Shown piece by piece: positions 12,057 through 23,320 of a stretch of 64,000 bases of DNA; within the stretch, counting starts at the first letter, position 1, and each line of letters opens with the position of its first letter. Position numbers and translations under genes: made by a program. The stretch is from Heterobilharzia americana (Eukaryota; Platyhelminthes; Trematoda; Strigeidida; Schistosomatidae). The stretch is from the NCBI GenBank assembly GCA_944470555.2, contig OX104134.1, forward strand, positions 70,488,678 through 70,552,677. Reading direction: 5' to 3'. The notes beneath the pieces were generated by a model. The model did no database searches and was not told where the DNA came from. It saw nothing but the letters and a program-made list of their open reading frames with translations.

Positions 12057-14975
12057 ATGGATGTGTGCTGTGTTTGTGAGACACGCATACAGGACCCAAG
12101 TGTGGTTATTCACCTGACCTCTCCTGACCAATCTGGTGAATCTGCAAAATTCACCCTTCGAGTTTCTGGAGATTCGATAGCTAGCTCTCGTGGTCTTGCA
12201 GGTGTAGGTATAGCATTAAGCACCAGGGCAGAAAACTCACTACTAGACTGGATCCCAGTTGATAGTCGCCTCTGCGCTATGAGGCTGAACGGCACAGTGA
12301 GAACTAAAAGGAATAGTGAGACTCGCCGTTGTCTCTTTGTAATCTCTGCTTACGCACCCACTGACTGTAGTTCGGATGAAGTGAAGGACGAGTTCTACCA
12401 TAAACTGTCTAACCTCCTCTCGAAAGCCAAACGTTCGGACGTAGTGGTTGTTGCAGGTGACCTCAACGCACAGGTGGGTAGACTGAGTGAGGCAGAAAGG
12501 CACTTAGGTGGCACTTTCGGAATCCCAGCTGAACGTACAGATAACGGTGATCGCCTATTACAACTATGCTCAGATAACCGCCTATTTTTAGCCAGCACAA
12601 ATTTCAGACATAAAGAAAGGCACTGTCTGACCTGGCGTCCACCGAGCTCGACTCAGCGATGGACACAGATAGACCACATTGCTATTAGTCATCGCTGGAG
12701 AGGATCGGTGGAAGACTGCCGCTCCTTCTGGAGTACGTGTTTGGACAGCGATCATGCGTTGGTCCGAGCACGTATATGCCTGCGTCTCAATGGACGTAGA
12801 AAAAATTTGGCAACAAAACCACTACGAGTTCTGCTGGACAACGAAAACACCAAAGCCGTGTTCAGTGAGAAGTTGGCTAGGCAGTTATCGGAACAAAAGA
12901 CTGTCACTCATCCAGAAGAAGCTTGGTGCCATCTTCAGTCTACTGTAAAAGCAGCACTGGAGACTGTAGCCGACTCCAAGATAATGGCTAAAAAGAGCCA
13001 GTGGATATCAGCAGCTTCTTCCAAACTAATGGATGCACGTGAATGCATCCCTGCAGGCTCTGAGTACAATGAAGAGCGAGCGCAACTTAAAAATAAACTG
13101 ACGAAAAGTCTGCGCAACGATCGTGAACAGTGGTGGGCAGCAAAGGCTAAAGAGATGGAAAAGGCAGCGGCGATCGGTAACAGTAGACAGTTATTTAGAC
13201 TTATTAAGGAGACTGGGGGGAAATGGTCAACAACAGTTAGTGAGGTTATAGCGGAGAAGGACGGATCGGCGATTCACTCGCAGGGAAGGCGACTGGGACG
13301 ATGGGCAGAACACTTTGAGGAACAGTTTAACTGGCCTCCAGCCACCATTGCGCTGCCCGCTATCCAGTCGGACCCTGAATGGGACATAGAGACAGGTCCC
13401 CCAACACTAGAAGAAGTCGAGAAAGCGGTAGGTAGCCTGAAACGGGGAAGGGCAGCAGGACCAGACGGACTACCTGCTGAGGTATACAAGAATGGTGGTA
13501 GAGTTCTCTTAGTCAGGCTAACGGAAGTGTTAGCCAGTATATGGGAATCAAATACGATCCCCTCCGACTGGTCTAAGTCACTGATCATCCCAGTCTTCAA
13601 GAAAGGCGAGAAGTCCTCTTGTGATAACCACAGAGGAATCAGCCTGACAAACATAGTGTCTAAGATCCTAAGTTCTATAATTCTCCGACGCCTGAGTGGA
13701 GCTCGGGAACAGCAAGCCCGAGAAAACCAGGCAGGCTTTAGACCTGGCCGTGGATGTATCGACCAAATATTCACACTGCGCCAGGTCCTGGAACATAGGC
13801 ATGCTTACAGACGCCCGACAATAGCTGTATTTCTCGACCTGAAGGCGGCATTTGACTCCGTTGATCGAGAAGTCTTATGGCAGTGTCTGTCACTGAAAGG
13901 CGTGCCTAGTAAGTACATCACCTTATTGAAAGCTCTCTACTCGAACACTTGTGGGCATGTTAGAGCCTATGGTGAGTTGTCCAGGGAGCTATACTCATCA
14001 AGTGGTGTCCGTCAAGGATGCCCACTATCCCCATTCTTATTTAATTTTATCATAGATATTCTTATGGAGGTTTCCCTCTCGTCACCTAATTACAAAGACG
14101 TTGACCGGACCACAGGTGACTTTTCCTTAGATCTAGAATATGCAGATGACATAGTCCTGTTAGGTGAAGACGCTGACAAGATGCAGAGTCTTCTGAACAC
14201 TTTGAGTGGGAATTTGAGAATGTTTGGGATGCGATTTTCACCACCCAAATGCAAATTTTTGCTCCAGGACTGGTCTTCAGCGGTACCGCGGTTAACAATA
14301 GAGAGTGAAGTGGTTGAGTGTGTTGACCACTTCACTTACCTGGGAAGTAGGATCAACTCCGGTGGGTTAGTTGCCGATGAGATTTCTGCACGGATACAAA
14401 AGGCTCGATTGGCTTTTGCCAATTTGCGCCACCTATGGCGCCGCCGTGATATTCGTTTGTCTATTAAGGGTCGCGTGTACTGCACAGCAGTCCGCTCTGT
14501 TCTACTGTATGGCTGTGAAACATGGCCATTGAAAGTGGAAGACATGAGAAGGTTACAGGTATTTGACCACCGTTGCCTTCGTAGTATAGGACGTATTCCG
14601 TGGTGTCACCATGTGAGTAATGCAGAAGTTAGGTGTAGAGTTTTAGGGAGAAGAGGTAAGTCAGTCGACGAGGTTGTGAACCTTCATCGACTGAGATGGT
14701 TGGGACACGTACTACGTATGCCTAGTCACCGATTGCCTCGTCACACAATGTTGGCTGAGGTGGGTTCAGGCTGGAAAAAGGCCCGAGGTGGCCAGACTAA
14801 AACATGGCACCAATGTATGAAGTCTCTGACTGTTGGTTTAAGCCATGTAGGACGATGCAGACTAGGTGGTTGGGGTCCACGGGACAAGAGGAACCAGTGG
14901 TTGGAGACCCTAGGTGATATGGCTCAGAACCGAAGTCAGTGGCGCAGATGTATACACACATTATCCTCATCTTAA
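12057..14975 (+). CDS. RTE-like endonuclease/reverse transcriptase, 972 codons
   Basis: Single uninterrupted frame encoding the retrotransposition enzyme. Endonuclease, residues 1-240: CETR with catalytic Glu near residue 8, AGDLNAQVG at 133-141 and LDSDHALV at 229-236. Reverse transcriptase, about 450-770: AAGPDGLPAEVYK from 465, FKKGEKSSCDNHRGISL from 514, FLDLKAAFDSVDR at 592-604, GVRQGCPLSP at 650-659, catalytic YADD at 695-698 and YLGS at 761. A conserved C-terminal region follows, with LLYGCETWPLKVEDMRRL from 816 and WLGHVLRMPSHRLPR at 881-895. The extent fits RTE-class ORF2. The start shown is simply the first Met after a frameshift; the true protein begins upstream. All catalytic residues visible within this frame are intact, so the copy is young. 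A near-identical 3' half lies at 47,428-48,740. Confidence 0.93.
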   Translation: MDVCCVCETRIQDPSVVIHLTSPDQSGESAKFTLRVSGDSIASSRGLAGVGIALSTRAENSLLDWIPVDSRLCAMRLNGTVRTKRNSETRRCLFVISAYAPTDCSSDEVKDEFYHKLSNLLSKAKRSDVVVVAGDLNAQVGRLSEAERHLGGTFGIPAERTDNGDRLLQLCSDNRLFLASTNFRHKERHCLTWRPPSSTQRWTQIDHIAISHRWRGSVEDCRSFWSTCLDSDHALVRARICLRLNGRRKNLATKPLRVLLDNENTKAVFSEKLARQLSEQKTVTHPEEAWCHLQSTVKAALETVADSKIMAKKSQWISAASSKLMDARECIPAGSEYNEERAQLKNKLTKSLRNDREQWWAAKAKEMEKAAAIGNSRQLFRLIKETGGKWSTTVSEVIAEKDGSAIHSQGRRLGRWAEHFEEQFNWPPATIALPAIQSDPEWDIETGPPTLEEVEKAVGSLKRGRAAGPDGLPAEVYKNGGRVLLVRLTEVLASIWESNTIPSDWSKSLIIPVFKKGEKSSCDNHRGISLTNIVSKILSSIILRRLSGAREQQARENQAGFRPGRGCIDQIFTLRQVLEHRHAYRRPTIAVFLDLKAAFDSVDREVLWQCLSLKGVPSKYITLLKALYSNTCGHVRAYGELSRELYSSSGVRQGCPLSPFLFNFIIDILMEVSLSSPNYKDVDRTTGDFSLDLEYADDIVLLGEDADKMQSLLNTLSGNLRMFGMRFSPPKCKFLLQDWSSAVPRLTIESEVVECVDHFTYLGSRINSGGLVADEISARIQKARLAFANLRHLWRRRDIRLSIKGRVYCTAVRSVLLYGCETWPLKVEDMRRLQVFDHRCLRSIGRIPWCHHVSNAEVRCRVLGRRGKSVDEVVNLHRLRWLGHVLRMPSHRLPRHTMLAEVGSGWKKARGGQTKTWHQCMKSLTVGLSHVGRCRLGGWGPRDKRNQWLETLGDMAQNRSQWRRCIHTLSSS

Positions 14976-15152
14976 CAACGCTATACCGAATCTCACTATT
15001 TTGTCACTCCTCTTTCCTTTCTTCTCATACTTTATATTTCTTTTGACTGCATTCACTTATCTTCATCCTTCACCTCACTACCTTTTTACTTGATGTGCTG
15101 ATATGAGGTGTGGCAACTCGGACCGTTACGCAGTAATGCCTGGTCCTATGTT

Positions 15153-15652
15153 NNNNNNNNNNNNNNNNNNNNNNNNNNNNNNNNNNNNNNNNNNNNNNNN
15201 NNNNNNNNNNNNNNNNNNNNNNNNNNNNNNNNNNNNNNNNNNNNNNNNNNNNNNNNNNNNNNNNNNNNNNNNNNNNNNNNNNNNNNNNNNNNNNNNNNNN
15301 NNNNNNNNNNNNNNNNNNNNNNNNNNNNNNNNNNNNNNNNNNNNNNNNNNNNNNNNNNNNNNNNNNNNNNNNNNNNNNNNNNNNNNNNNNNNNNNNNNNN
15401 NNNNNNNNNNNNNNNNNNNNNNNNNNNNNNNNNNNNNNNNNNNNNNNNNNNNNNNNNNNNNNNNNNNNNNNNNNNNNNNNNNNNNNNNNNNNNNNNNNNN
15501 NNNNNNNNNNNNNNNNNNNNNNNNNNNNNNNNNNNNNNNNNNNNNNNNNNNNNNNNNNNNNNNNNNNNNNNNNNNNNNNNNNNNNNNNNNNNNNNNNNNN
15601 NNNNNNNNNNNNNNNNNNNNNNNNNNNNNNNNNNNNNNNNNNNNNNNNNNNN
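15153..15652. other. Assembly gap, 500 N
   Basis: Exactly 500 Ns, a typical placeholder for a gap of unknown size. It starts at the point where the RTE element's (TGA)n tail should begin. Open frames spanning it are artefacts. Confidence 0.99.
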
Positions 15653-16407
15653 CAGTAATTTCTTGGGTTCCGCTGTGTATATCAAAGTGGGTGTCTCTTT
15701 AACGTTCCAGAATAGGCGTATGATCAGAAAGTTGAGTTTCTGAGAAATAAGAAGCAATATATGCTCCAAGTTTTTCTTTTATACAGACAGATCTACTGTA
15801 CGGCGGAAATTGCCGATATAGAATACCACGTTGTGCAGGAGCAACGAAACGTAACTATGGTGCTCAAAAGTACTATATCAAACGGCTGGTAACGTTAAAG
15901 TTATAGTATAACAGATCACGTGCAAATGTAACGCAGGTTACGAACTCACCGGGACATTGATAATTTCGGAAATTTCTAGCTAAGAATTGTTTACTTCTCT
16001 CGGCCTTCTGCTAATGCATGTTCCGTGACTGATAGACTTTTTCTTTGCAGAGAACCAATAATTTTTCACAAAACCTACGTCAAGCTTCCAACATCCGCTT
16101 CTTCCGAACCTCTTAGTAGTCCAGTACTATTGGACTTGACAATCCTCAGCGCTCGGCTGAGTATCGCCGCCATTTAGTGAAATTGCATCCTTCTGAAAGA
16201 TATAAAACGTATGTGAGGTCACGAAAGCTCCCACTTAACCGTAGAAGAACCGAGTTTCGCTTAATCCTATCCACTAGATACCAAGTTGGTTCAGCGGTGG
16301 GAAAAAATAAATTGGGATTCAGCCCCATAAAACTAGTTTGAAGAAAGCGGGTGATGAAGATCTAACTTCACTGGTGCCACAGCACTGGATGTAAGGTTTT
16401 CGGAATA
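15653..16407. other. No recognisable gene
   Basis: Flank between the gap and the CR1-like element. It may hold earlier parts of that LINE's ORF1, but I could align nothing with confidence before about 16,408. Confidence 0.4.
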
Positions 16408-19194
16408 GCAGATCTACTGTCGACCCAAACCATCAGATGATCTTGCACGTGATCCTGCCAGTTTCCCTTGCGTTCAAGGAGATTTTGTTCGATTCTGTTT
16501 CATCTGGCTGCCATCCACCTTCTGGAAAATGGCCGAATCCCTCGAGGGTGCATACACCTCCCTCTAAATTCTGCGAATTTCAGACCACAGGCAACGTAAG
16601 GAAGCACTGAACCTGTCCTCCAAAAGTTGAAGTTACCTAGATCTATCTCGACTTCAAGGTAGCAGAAAGTTGAACAGTGTCACCCATTTATCGAAGAATA
16701 CTTAAAAGCTAGCAGGGAAGGTTATTTTATTGCCTAACTCACGACTCTGTTGAAGTTAACTTCTACCCAGTATCGGTTATTATTCAACTCGTCAATTATT
16801 TGTCTAACATTATTTATATTTTTGACACTTCTTGCTTACTCTTCTGACAGTGAAAACAAGTGCCAGTAGCCTCCGTAGAAATAAGAGTATGAGCGCGTAA
16901 AAGCTAAAATTATCTGATCTATCGCCCGAGGTTAAAAGTTCCACCAGCAACTGCTGTCCGTCACTTAAGTTACCCGATCCGATGGCTGACGCCTACAGCG
17001 ATGTTAATAACGTCAAGTCCGATATTCTACAAATCTCAAAAGCAGTTGGGAGTATGCAGCGTAGGATGGAATATCTCCTCCCACCGATGGATTTTTTAGA
17101 CCCAAAAGTAACTCCCCATTCGATATTTTGCTAAAATACGAGAGATTAGTCGACCTTGTTGCCAGCGAGGTAAGCAACCGAATACGATCCTCCTACAATC
17201 CACTGGTCTTCAAAGTCCCTGACAATTCCCCACCAGAGCAGGTTAGGACTGATCGTTTACAAGCGTGCGGCTTGGACGGCTCAGCTTTTAATGTTCGTCC
17301 CCTTAGGAAAAGAACAATTAGGTTCCCGTGTCTTGTCCTATTTAAGTTTAACTAGCCGTGCAACGCGAAACACTTCTCTGACTCTCGGAGAATTATAGCT
17401 TCCACAACACCACATGGCGAGGTTAAGATCTCTCCTGACCTTACTTCTTGTCAGCACCACACACAGAGGTCCGTAGCCGACTGGCCTCGCAAGTTTTGCT
17501 AAAACCGCGAGACACCGAAAGTGAAGGCCAGTTAATGAGTTGGGGGGTGACAACTTACCTAGAACCCCACTGACCTTTACACCTCCTCCGGTTGCCGGTG
17601 AAGAACTTACAAATACAATGGAGAGCGTAAGAAATGCAGACCCCATACCACCACCATGCGAGAACATAGTATCCACAGACCTAGATGACGGCACAAATCT
17701 TAGTGGCGAACTACAAGGATCCCGAGCTAGTCAGTCTGATCACATCACGCAGGCAGACCAGTCTGTGCAGCCCACCTCTTCGGCTCTGTTGCTGAATCCA
17801 GTACCCCTAAGCGAAAGGAAACAATGCTACTCAGCGAAATCAAGAGCTCTTAGCCGCCTTGTGGCATGTAGCGCCATGAATCCCTCTCAGGTTGGTTTCT
17901 AAACAAAGATATTCATAAAAACACTCCTCACCCAGAACCAGGAACCAAAACGATCCCAGCTAGCCATAATACCGTTCGACTGTTTAATTGTGAGAGCGCA
18001 AGCAAGAGGTACCACCACAGACAGCCCAGACCACCGGAACTGGGAAATACGGTTTCAAGAAATAACGATAGATTTCTCTCGTCACATCTCACTGTGCAGT
18101 TTCAATCTACCCAAGACTGAAACCCCAGTGCACCACCAACGTATTTTAGTCCACAACCCAACTGCTGCCAGCAGCCGATTCAGAGGCAGAAATAATAAAG
18201 TGACACCCTGAAACTTGGTGTACGCCGGTTACCTCAAACCTCAGACTCGCTTCAGATAACTACGACCCGTATTGTAATGGCTGCAGTACCTCTAAAGCTG
18301 GGGGTTGCGCTGTTTATATTAACTCTGGTTTTTCATCCTCAAATGCCTTCCGATTGGGTTGGGACATTTTAGATGATGTAGTGTTCGTGAATATTAACAC
18401 TTGCCAACATTGTAAAATTACGGTTGGTTGCCTATATAGGTCACCGTACTCTGGACCCGTCAGTGACGAACATATAAACAAAATGTTTTAGCTGGTGTCA
18501 TCCCTGCCAACTTGTACAGTAAAGGTGGTGAGTTTAATGTACCGGGTATCATATGGAAAACACTACGAGGACCACCTCGTTTCAAAACATTCTTCCAAAC
18601 CTTAGAAAACAATGGATGGGTTCAAGCTGTTGATAGCCGTGATCGAAGAAATAATATACCCGATCTGATTCTTCTAAACAACGCACCACCATTCACCGAA
18701 CACACTAGCAGCGAATTCCCGGAAAATAACCTCAAGGTTGTAGCCTGTCAACTCTTTTCACCAAGTAGGTGCACCCCTAAGTTACCGAGCCCTACAACAC
18801 TCGTTCGAAGGAGTTTTGTTGAAGTCTACTGGCCGTGCTCACAATACTTAATACGCTGTCTAGACTGGACGTGTTCTTTTCATCCGATGATCCGAACAAC
18901 TCTCTTGCAGACTTCCATCCCAATTTTCTTTGTCTCCGTAGCCCCAAAGGGAGAACAAAAGTCGCACACTAACATCAAAGACTACATCCCCATCATATTC
19001 AAGTGAAAACTAAGGAGACTGATGAAGTATTTTTCGCAGCCCATGACTTGTTCACCATTCTCGATATCCATGCCGTTTTCAGTGACCTGGAAGTTCACAG
19101 ACGAAAAGGTGAAACCTTCACGGAGATCGAACTTCTGAAGTATAGGGATGCGTGTTACAATTCCGTAACGTTTGATCAACCCTACTTAATTTGA
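16408..19194 (+). mobile_element. CR1-like LINE, 5' part (ORF1 end and endonuclease), copy A
   Basis: ORF1 C-terminal domain at 16,430-16,560: the peptide VSLAFKEILFDSVSSGC resembles VSLVSEKILFHSVASGC at 31,525-31,575 of another copy, and this similarity runs across position 16,477 where the internal duplication begins. Next comes the MADAYSDVNN frame (16,982 on), a likely coiled-coil segment, with one base fewer than copy B near 17,105. A decayed endonuclease occupies 18,235-19,190: GGCAVYINS, GCLYRSPYSG, GGEFNVPGIIW (a GDFN variant) and IPDLILLN. An in-frame stop near 18,489 and other breaks make it non-functional. It is followed at once by a Gypsy LTR, so this LINE was the Gypsy target. 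Confidence 0.75.
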
Positions 19195-19571
19195 TGTGCT
19201 CTAGTACCTGCTTAACCAGTACTTTACCTAACGTGTAAGTACTGGTAACAAAACACAAATCAAAAGAACTGATACGCAATGTATTTAAAGGAGCTATGTA
19301 TTTAAGGTAAATGTATAATAATGAATGAGGGAAAAGTTTAATCAACTTATCTGGCTTGTAAGGCTGAACTAGGGACTCGGAGTACGTGCGTGGTGATCAG
19401 CACAATGGAGCGCAAAAATGGCGTCCAAGCCTGCTCGGATGCATGCTCGTTAAAACAAAACTTAAAACACCCTAAGCATCCGGAGGCAAGCTAGAGATTT
19501 ATTTAGTTAATTTAATTTAAACTATTTATTTTAGCCCTAGTTATATTTTGGTGCCAGGAAGGTGCACTACA
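19195..19571 (-). mobile_element. Gypsy-1 3' LTR (about 377 bp)
   Basis: Bounded on the inside by the polypurine tract and a TGTAG/CTACA terminus at 19,567-19,571; the outer end at TGTGCT (19,195) is inferred, because CR1 coding sequence stops here. The matching LTR is 26,061-26,438. Between them I count five substitutions and one indel. TG...CA ends are canonical for LTRs. Confidence 0.7.
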
Positions 19572-19573
19572 GG

Positions 19574-19586
19574 TTATCCCCCTCCT
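19574..19586 (-). promoter_or_regulatory. Polypurine tract of Gypsy-1
   Basis: Minus strand reads AGGAGGGGGATA a few bases before the LTR start TGTAGTGCACC. This purine run primes plus-strand DNA synthesis in LTR retrotransposons. Confidence 0.75.
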
Positions 19587-20200
19587 AGAAGGTTGTTGGG
19601 ATACCGGCAACCTTCGATCCTAGGAGGCGACTGCGAGGCGGACACGCAACACCTTTCCATATTGGTGATGGAGTAGGTGACGTGTGGGTCTCCGAAGCTA
19701 GTGCAACTATGCACACCTACGAGGTAAGATAACTTTGCGTCTAGACGCAACCCTTCTCGCAGTGGTGGAAGGTGACCCAAAGCCTCCGTCTACTTTTCCC
19801 TATTGCTTCTTAATCTACCGGGGAGTGTACAGGGGGAAATTGGTACAAAGAGAACCGAAGAACGATCCAAGTAGCATCGTCAGCGGCCAATTGTATCCAA
19901 TTTTCAACGCATTTTCTAGGTTCTGCAAGAAGAAAGAAATGGGACATTAGAGTGCTAAGAAAAGGAAAACCAAACAATTCGAAGTGGGAGTAGTACAGAA
20001 AAAAAATAATAACCAACCAAAAAAAAGTTTTCGGAATTTAAATTGTATTTTTGGTTTTTCTTTTTTTTTTGAAAAAAAAACTGTTTGCAAAGTAGTAAAC
20101 ATGACTTTTGAAAACTTTAGGTATGAAAACGCATTGAAAGTGTATGCCACGACAAAGTAGTTGAAACTCCGAATTCACCAAGTGTGAAGTTGCTCTGGGG

Positions 20201-20392
20201 CTAATTAACGAACTCGGCGTATCGCTTGGGCCAATGTACACGCCTCCCAGCACGTGTAGAGGTTACTGGATCAGTGTTACTAGACGTGGCTCTTTTAGAA
20301 GGTTCAGGATACGCGCGACTAAACGAGTCTGTTAGGGAGTCCGGCGGCAAGGGTCTGGGTGTGCCTGTGGAGGTGTCGCACAATATTGACAC
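20201..20392 (-). pseudogene. Gypsy-1 pol tail: integrase N-terminal stub fused to pol C-terminus
   Basis: The frame begins with ILCDTSTGTPRP, which in related elements precedes the integrase zinc domain (compare ILCD/IYCDTTGDSPRP at 40,365-40,400 in Gypsy-2), and then passes directly to SLTDSFSRAYPEPSKR ... AGRRVHWPKRYAEF, which has the look of the extreme pol C-terminus. The whole HHCC domain and DDE core are absent without a frame change. This is an in-frame deletion with a junction near 20,350. Confidence 0.7.
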
Positions 20393-20400
20393 TTCACTGT

Positions 20401-20820
20401 TCAGGAGCGGTAACGCTGTATCTTCAGAGAGGATGAGTGTTGAAGTTTTTCAATCTCCTCGTCTGAATCCTGAAGTTCGGCAATCTTCCGTAAGTCGACT
20501 GCTCGAGGCAAAGTAGTGGTGCAAACGCGAGACAGTGCGTCCGCGACAGGGTTATTCACACCAGAAATATGACGGATGTCCGACGTGAATTGCGAAATAT
20601 AATCTAGGTGACGTAATTCACGCGGTGAATATCTGTCAGTAGTGGTGTGTAAGGCATACGTCAGAGGTTTATGGTCGGTAAAGATGATGAAGTCACGACC
20701 TTCCACAAAATGACGAAAATGTTTCACTGAGGCATATATGGCGAGCAGTTCCCTGCCGAAAGTGCTGTACCGCATTTCGCAGGTGGATAACTTCCGGAGA
20801 AGAATGCAACTGGGATCCAA
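20401..20820 (-). CDS. Gypsy-1 RNase H domain, C-terminal part
   Basis: Continues the pol frame after a one-base shift near 20,790. It shows [52 protein letters not shown] and [11 protein letters not shown], the standard Gypsy RNase H sequence that degrades the RNA strand of the RNA:DNA hybrid. It then reaches a linker and a stop. Confidence 0.9.
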   Translation of the reverse strand: MDPSCILLRKLSTCEMRYSTFGRELLAIYASVKHFRHFVEGRDFIIFTDHKPLTYALHTTTDRYSPRELRHLDYISQFTSDIRHISGVNNPVADALSRVCTTTLPRAVDLRKIAELQDSDEEIEKLQHSSSLKIQRYRS

Positions 20821-22319
20821 GTGTGATCCGAAAGTTGTTGCAACACAGCTCCAATGGCCGTGTTAGAGGCGTCAACCGCAATGCTGAGAGGTAGGTTTAC
20901 GTCTTGATGCACCAGCATCGTGGCGTCTGCTATTGCGGTTTTGATCTTGCGAAATGCTTCTAGTGCCTCCGGAGTCAAGCTGAAAGTTTTACATTTACTT
21001 TTCAGCAGGTCGGTCAGTGCAGTCAAAATGTGTGCACATTGGGGAACGAAGCGACGATAATAGCTCACCATACCCAGAAACACACGCAGAGCTTTAAGTG
21101 ACGCTGGGACCGGGAAGTCTTGGATCGCCTGTACCTTTTCAGGTAGTGGGCGAATGCCTTGCTCGTCGATAACGTGTCCCAAAAATTTTAGTGAACGAAC
21201 GCCAATTTGGCATTTGGCCAGGTTGACTGTCATCGAATGCTCTGACAGTCTGGCGAAAACCTGTTTCAAGTGGTTAAAATGGGTGTCTTCGTCTGGACTA
21301 GCGATTAGTATATCGTCTAGGTAGGCATAGGCGAAATCGAGTCCACGTAAAACATCGTGAATAAAACGTTGGAAGGTTTGTGCTGCATTGCGAAGACCAA
21401 AAGGCATACGGAGGAACTCAAAAAGACCAAACGGTGTAATGACGGCTGTCTTGGGAACATCATCAGGATGAACCGGGATCTGATGATATGCACGCGTCAA
21501 GTCAAGCTTACTGAAGATAACCGAGCCTTTTAAAGATGCAGTCAAGTCGTGAATGTGAGGGACTGGGTAACGATCTGGAATCGTTTTAGCGTTGAGCCTT
21601 CGGTAGTCACCACAAGGCCTCCAGTCCATGCCATTGTTCTTGGGTACCACATGCAAGGGTGAAGACCATGGACTGTTGGATGGTCTGATTATTCCCATTT
21701 CAAGCATGTGTTCGAACTCGGCTTTTACAGCACGCAGTTTCTCCGGGGATAATCGCCGTGGTTTCGCAAACACTGGCGGGCCAGTCGTCGTTATGTGATG
21801 AGAAACGTTCGAAGTCACACAAGGGACACAACGACTTGGCTTAAAGACATCCGGAAAGGACTGAATGATAGACGCGTAGGGACTAGAAGCGTCCGTCGTG
21901 CAGTACACGGGACTGAGGGGCGGCGTCTTTGTGACTATACCGGAAACAGAGAGTGTTGTGGTAGAATCTATCAACTTATGCTTGCCAGCATCTACCAGCA
22001 GCTGATAGTGCTGCAAGAGATCCATACCAATAATGCCGGTGGTCACATCTGCCACTATGAAAACCCAACGAAAGGGACGACGCAATCCAAGGTTGAGATC
22101 GAGGAATCTCCGACCATAGGTTGTGATGGGCGAACCGTTGGCGGCACGAAGTTGCAGAGACATTGGCCGCAGACGCTCTTCCTTCGTAGGTGGGATGACG
22201 CTAGCTTCTGCCCCAGTGTCAACTAGGAAGCGTATCCCAGAATGTCGATCAGTGACGAAGAAGAGGCGACATGGAAGTGGCTCGCCAGCGACGTTAGTCG
22301 CCGTCACGTGCTGGCTCAC
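20724..22319 (-). CDS. Gypsy-1 pol: aspartic protease and reverse transcriptase
   Basis: 531-codon frame. The protease active site is LVDTGAEAS at residues 32-40 (catalytic Asp-Thr-Gly). Reverse transcriptase runs from about 180 to 430: [13 protein letters not shown] from 271, [18 protein letters not shown] from 297, catalytic YLDD at 333-336 and [13 protein letters not shown] at 415-427. RNase H begins at about 479 ([15 protein letters not shown]) and is cut by a frameshift near 20,790. The start codon is GTG-equivalent in the track; a real pol is probably expressed from gag by frameshift, since the gag zinc knuckle is in another frame that stops just here. The enzyme core looks intact and recent. 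Confidence 0.95.
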   Translation of the reverse strand: MSQHVTATNVAGEPLPCRLFFVTDRHSGIRFLVDTGAEASVIPPTKEERLRPMSLQLRAANGSPITTYGRRFLDLNLGLRRPFRWVFIVADVTTGIIGMDLLQHYQLLVDAGKHKLIDSTTTLSVSGIVTKTPPLSPVYCTTDASSPYASIIQSFPDVFKPSRCVPCVTSNVSHHITTTGPPVFAKPRRLSPEKLRAVKAEFEHMLEMGIIRPSNSPWSSPLHVVPKNNGMDWRPCGDYRRLNAKTIPDRYPVPHIHDLTASLKGSVIFSKLDLTRAYHQIPVHPDDVPKTAVITPFGLFEFLRMPFGLRNAAQTFQRFIHDVLRGLDFAYAYLDDILIASPDEDTHFNHLKQVFARLSEHSMTVNLAKCQIGVRSLKFLGHVIDEQGIRPLPEKVQAIQDFPVPASLKALRVFLGMVSYYRRFVPQCAHILTALTDLLKSKCKTFSLTPEALEAFRKIKTAIADATMLVHQDVNLPLSIAVDASNTAIGAVLQQLSDHTWIPVAFFSGSYPPAKCGTALSAGNCSPYMPQ

Positions 22320-23151
22320 ACGTTTCCCGCCTGGTTAGCCTCGAAGGTGCAAGGTCGAGTGCACTTTTTGGCATTGGCACCATAACGTTTATGGTACCAG
22401 CACAACCTGGGTTGGGATTGTCGCGATTTGGAACGTCTGCTACGGTACGGGAGGCAGACCTGTTGCGCGAGCGAGACGTGCGACCTTTGTAAGAACTACC
22501 AGACCGCATTTCGTTCCTGATGCTGCACAACTCTTCATACAATTTTGAGATGTGAGTTATAACATCGAAACTTGTTGGCTCAACAGCCGAGGGAGGGTTT
22601 TTGAACGAATCCGTGGCAGTAGACAGTGCAGCTGAGATACTAGTGTTGGGTTTCGTAGCATCCACAGCTCTGTCAGCCGCTTCCGCCAACTCTATTAAGG
22701 GACACTTATGGAAGGGTGCGAGGATCCCTTGAACCGACTGTGGTAACCTCTGTAACCACAGTTGCTTGAGAAATGCTTCATCAATGTTGAAGTCAGCAAT
22801 CAGCTGCTTCATCTGACGAAGCAGTTGCGTCGGCTTGCGATCACCCAGATGCACATCCCTGAAAAGTTCTTGCACTTTCTGCTGGTCAGTAAGTGCAACA
22901 CGTTTGATGAGGGCGGTTTTGAGGCGATCGTAAAGATTCGGTGCTGGGTCATCTAGCACATCTGACACGTCTTCAATCACATTTTCCGGTAAGCTGACGA
23001 TGACTAAGTTGGACTTAGTTTCTTGTGATTGAATGTGTCTCAAGGCAAACTGAGCTTCCACATGGGAGAACCATGCAGATGGTCTGTGGGCCCAGAAGGT
23101 GGGAAGCTGGAGGGTTACGGCCATCTGCGCAGTCGAGTCGTTATCCGCCAT
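22294..23151 (-). CDS. Gypsy-1 gag (capsid/nucleocapsid)
   Basis: 285-codon frame with the capsid pattern of trematode Gypsy elements: [20 protein letters not shown] near the start, then [19 protein letters not shown] and [11 protein letters not shown]. An Arg/Ser-rich stretch precedes the nucleocapsid. The zinc knuckle is read in the next frame at about 22,325-22,415: Cys, two residues, His, nine residues, Cys, three residues, Cys. A one-base deletion near 22,412 explains the break, so the printed C-terminus is probably not the real one. Gag packages the element RNA into virus-like particles. Confidence 0.9.
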   Translation of the reverse strand: MADNDSTAQMAVTLQLPTFWAHRPSAWFSHVEAQFALRHIQSQETKSNLVIVSLPENVIEDVSDVLDDPAPNLYDRLKTALIKRVALTDQQKVQELFRDVHLGDRKPTQLLRQMKQLIADFNIDEAFLKQLWLQRLPQSVQGILAPFHKCPLIELAEAADRAVDATKPNTSISAALSTATDSFKNPPSAVEPTSFDVITHISKLYEELCSIRNEMRSGSSYKGRTSRSRNRSASRTVADVPNRDNPNPGCAGTINVMVPMPKSALDLAPSRLTRRETCEPARDGD

Positions 23152-23320
23152 TGATCAGGGAATTAACGAGGCACGATAGTGATAATAAAAAAATTACAAT
23201 GCAAAAATAACCAATGAGGAGTGCAATAATAAAAAAAACGCTAGACGTGCCAAAAACAAAAATAGGCCAGACAAATCAACGCAAGAGAACAAAGGTACTA
23301 GACAAAGTAAGAAGTGATAC

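Larger units (their letters stand above)
11225..15152 (+). mobile_element. RTE-like LINE (SR2-type), near full length, 3' tail lost in assembly gap
   Basis: Begins near GCTGCTACCTTGACGTGGTG, a start I associate with schistosome RTE elements, and includes a 5' leader, a long endonuclease/RT frame and a roughly 180-bp 3' UTR. The sequence stops at the N-run exactly where the other copy (ending 48,740) enters its (TGA)n tail. From 13,861 to 15,152 it matches 47,428-48,718 with two substitutions and one deletion in my base-by-base reading. RTE-type LINEs move by target-primed reverse transcription and usually end in short tandem repeats, not poly(A). The family name is inference. Confidence 0.85.

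Noticed and set aside
13274..13774. 166-codon minus-strand frame
   Set aside because: Shadow of the RTE reverse transcriptase frame on the plus strand; no motif of its own. The same holds for 63,675-63,973 opposite the antisense copy.
15103..15769. About 200-codon frames across the gap
   Set aside because: Made of Ns read as unknown residues.
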